From contig CAMOQM010000062.1 in assembly GCA_946622925.1 (NCBI GenBank), positions 1 through 5,868 on the forward strand: a DNA stretch of 5,868 nucleotides, in the 5' to 3' direction. Below, one piece after another: positions 5,523-5,868 of the stretch. The notes under the pieces are model-generated. The model saw nothing but the letters and a program-made list of their open reading frames with translations, did no database searches and was not told the origin of the DNA. How positions within the stretch are numbered: the first letter of the stretch is position 1; each line of letters opens with the position of its first letter. This DNA comes from an uncultured Caryophanales bacterium. GTDB taxonomy: Bacteria; Bacillota_I; Bacilli_A; RFN20; CAG-826. Both the position numbers and the translations under genes were made by a program.

Positions 5523-5868
5523 CTCCCTCTTTCTTTTCTTTGGGCTTTTTGCCGTGATAGAACCGAGCTTTCTTTTTCTCTAGCCTAGCCAAGATTAGAT
5601 CATGGCAATGGACCGATAACTCATTAGGCGTCATATCTTTGTATTCCTCATATTCGATGACGGCCACGCAATCATAGTAGAGGTCGGTCATATGGAAGGG
5701 GAAACGCTTCGCGACCATGTTGGTATTTTGCACGGCAAATAAAGCAATCGGGGCTTTAGAGGCATAGGCCATCCCAAATGAGCCAGGATGGAAGGGGAGC
5801 ATGATGGGTTCGGGGAAGGTTTTGTTTCTAGTTCCTTCAGGAAAAATCATGACGGAAGCGATATTATC
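5512..5868 (-). CDS. PlsC-type 1-acylglycerol-3-phosphate acyltransferase, C-terminal part (5' end outside window)
   Basis: Members of this family move an acyl chain onto lysophosphatidate at the cytoplasmic membrane face, producing phosphatidate for phospholipid synthesis. The reading frame is open from the window edge at 5868, so the gene is truncated there; the ATG at 5850-5848 is internal, with sense codons before it. 118 residues are visible. The acyltransferase block FPEGTR is at 5844-5827, followed by LPFHPGSFGMAYASKAPIAL, which fits the next conserved block (normally PFK.G.F.lA......PI.PV). The catalytic HxxxxD block should lie upstream, outside the window. The C-terminus is Lys/Glu-rich (KKPKEKKEGEAE). 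It converges on the tRNA and ends at TAG inside its own terminator hairpin. The family is clear, but the exact acyl acceptor cannot be decided from this part, so I give no gene symbol; plsC is the likely one. Confidence 0.88.
   Translation of the reverse strand, partial: DNIASVMIFPEGTRNKTFPEPIMLPFHPGSFGMAYASKAPIALFAVQNTNMVAKRFPFHMTDLYYDCVAVIEYEEYKDMTPNELSVHCHDLILARLEKKKARFYHGKKPKEKKEGEAE

Overview
This window looks like chromosomal DNA from a low-to-mid-GC member of the Bacillota (class Bacilli or a neighbouring, poorly cultured lineage). The reasons are an RNase HIII gene next to a mutS2 gene, the Bacillus-like domain layouts of MutS2 and UvrC, and frequent AGA/AGG arginine codons served by a local tRNA-Arg(UCU). 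The genus cannot be named from the sequence. No known mobile element, CRISPR array or defence system is visible. Most of the window is housekeeping DNA.

Layout: (1) Positions 1-781, minus strand: the N-terminal 260 codons of ribonuclease HIII (rnhC), cut by the window edge. (2) Positions 782-869: a compact 88-bp divergent intergenic region. It has a -10-like box exactly 7 nt upstream of each start codon, no usable Shine-Dalgarno for either gene, and a perfect 7-bp inverted repeat in the mutS2 promoter spacer. (3) Positions 870-4969, plus strand: mutS2 and uvrC, overlapping by ATGA and almost certainly one transcript. (4) Positions 5002-5078: tRNA-Arg(UCU) with an encoded CCA, its own promoter overlapping the uvrC stop, and an intrinsic terminator just downstream. 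(5) Positions about 5119-5500: no intact gene. It holds coding-like segments in shifting frames that read best as a decayed, unidentified gene. (6) Positions 5512-5868, minus strand: the C-terminal part of a PlsC-type acyltransferase, converging on the tRNA, with a terminator hairpin that includes its own stop codon.

Functionally, rnhC, mutS2 and uvrC form a nucleic-acid maintenance cluster. RNase HIII removes RNA from RNA:DNA hybrids. MutS2 acts on branched DNA and/or collided ribosomes. UvrC makes the two incisions of nucleotide excision repair. The acyltransferase belongs to phospholipid synthesis and is probably only a neighbour.

The points most worth a second look are the putative leaderless divergent promoter pair, the altered LDLR-type motif in the MutS2 Smr domain, the frameshifted remnant after the tRNA, and the absence of tryptophan from every gene (with the only TGA stop followed at once by TAA). 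I found no convincing previously undescribed system.
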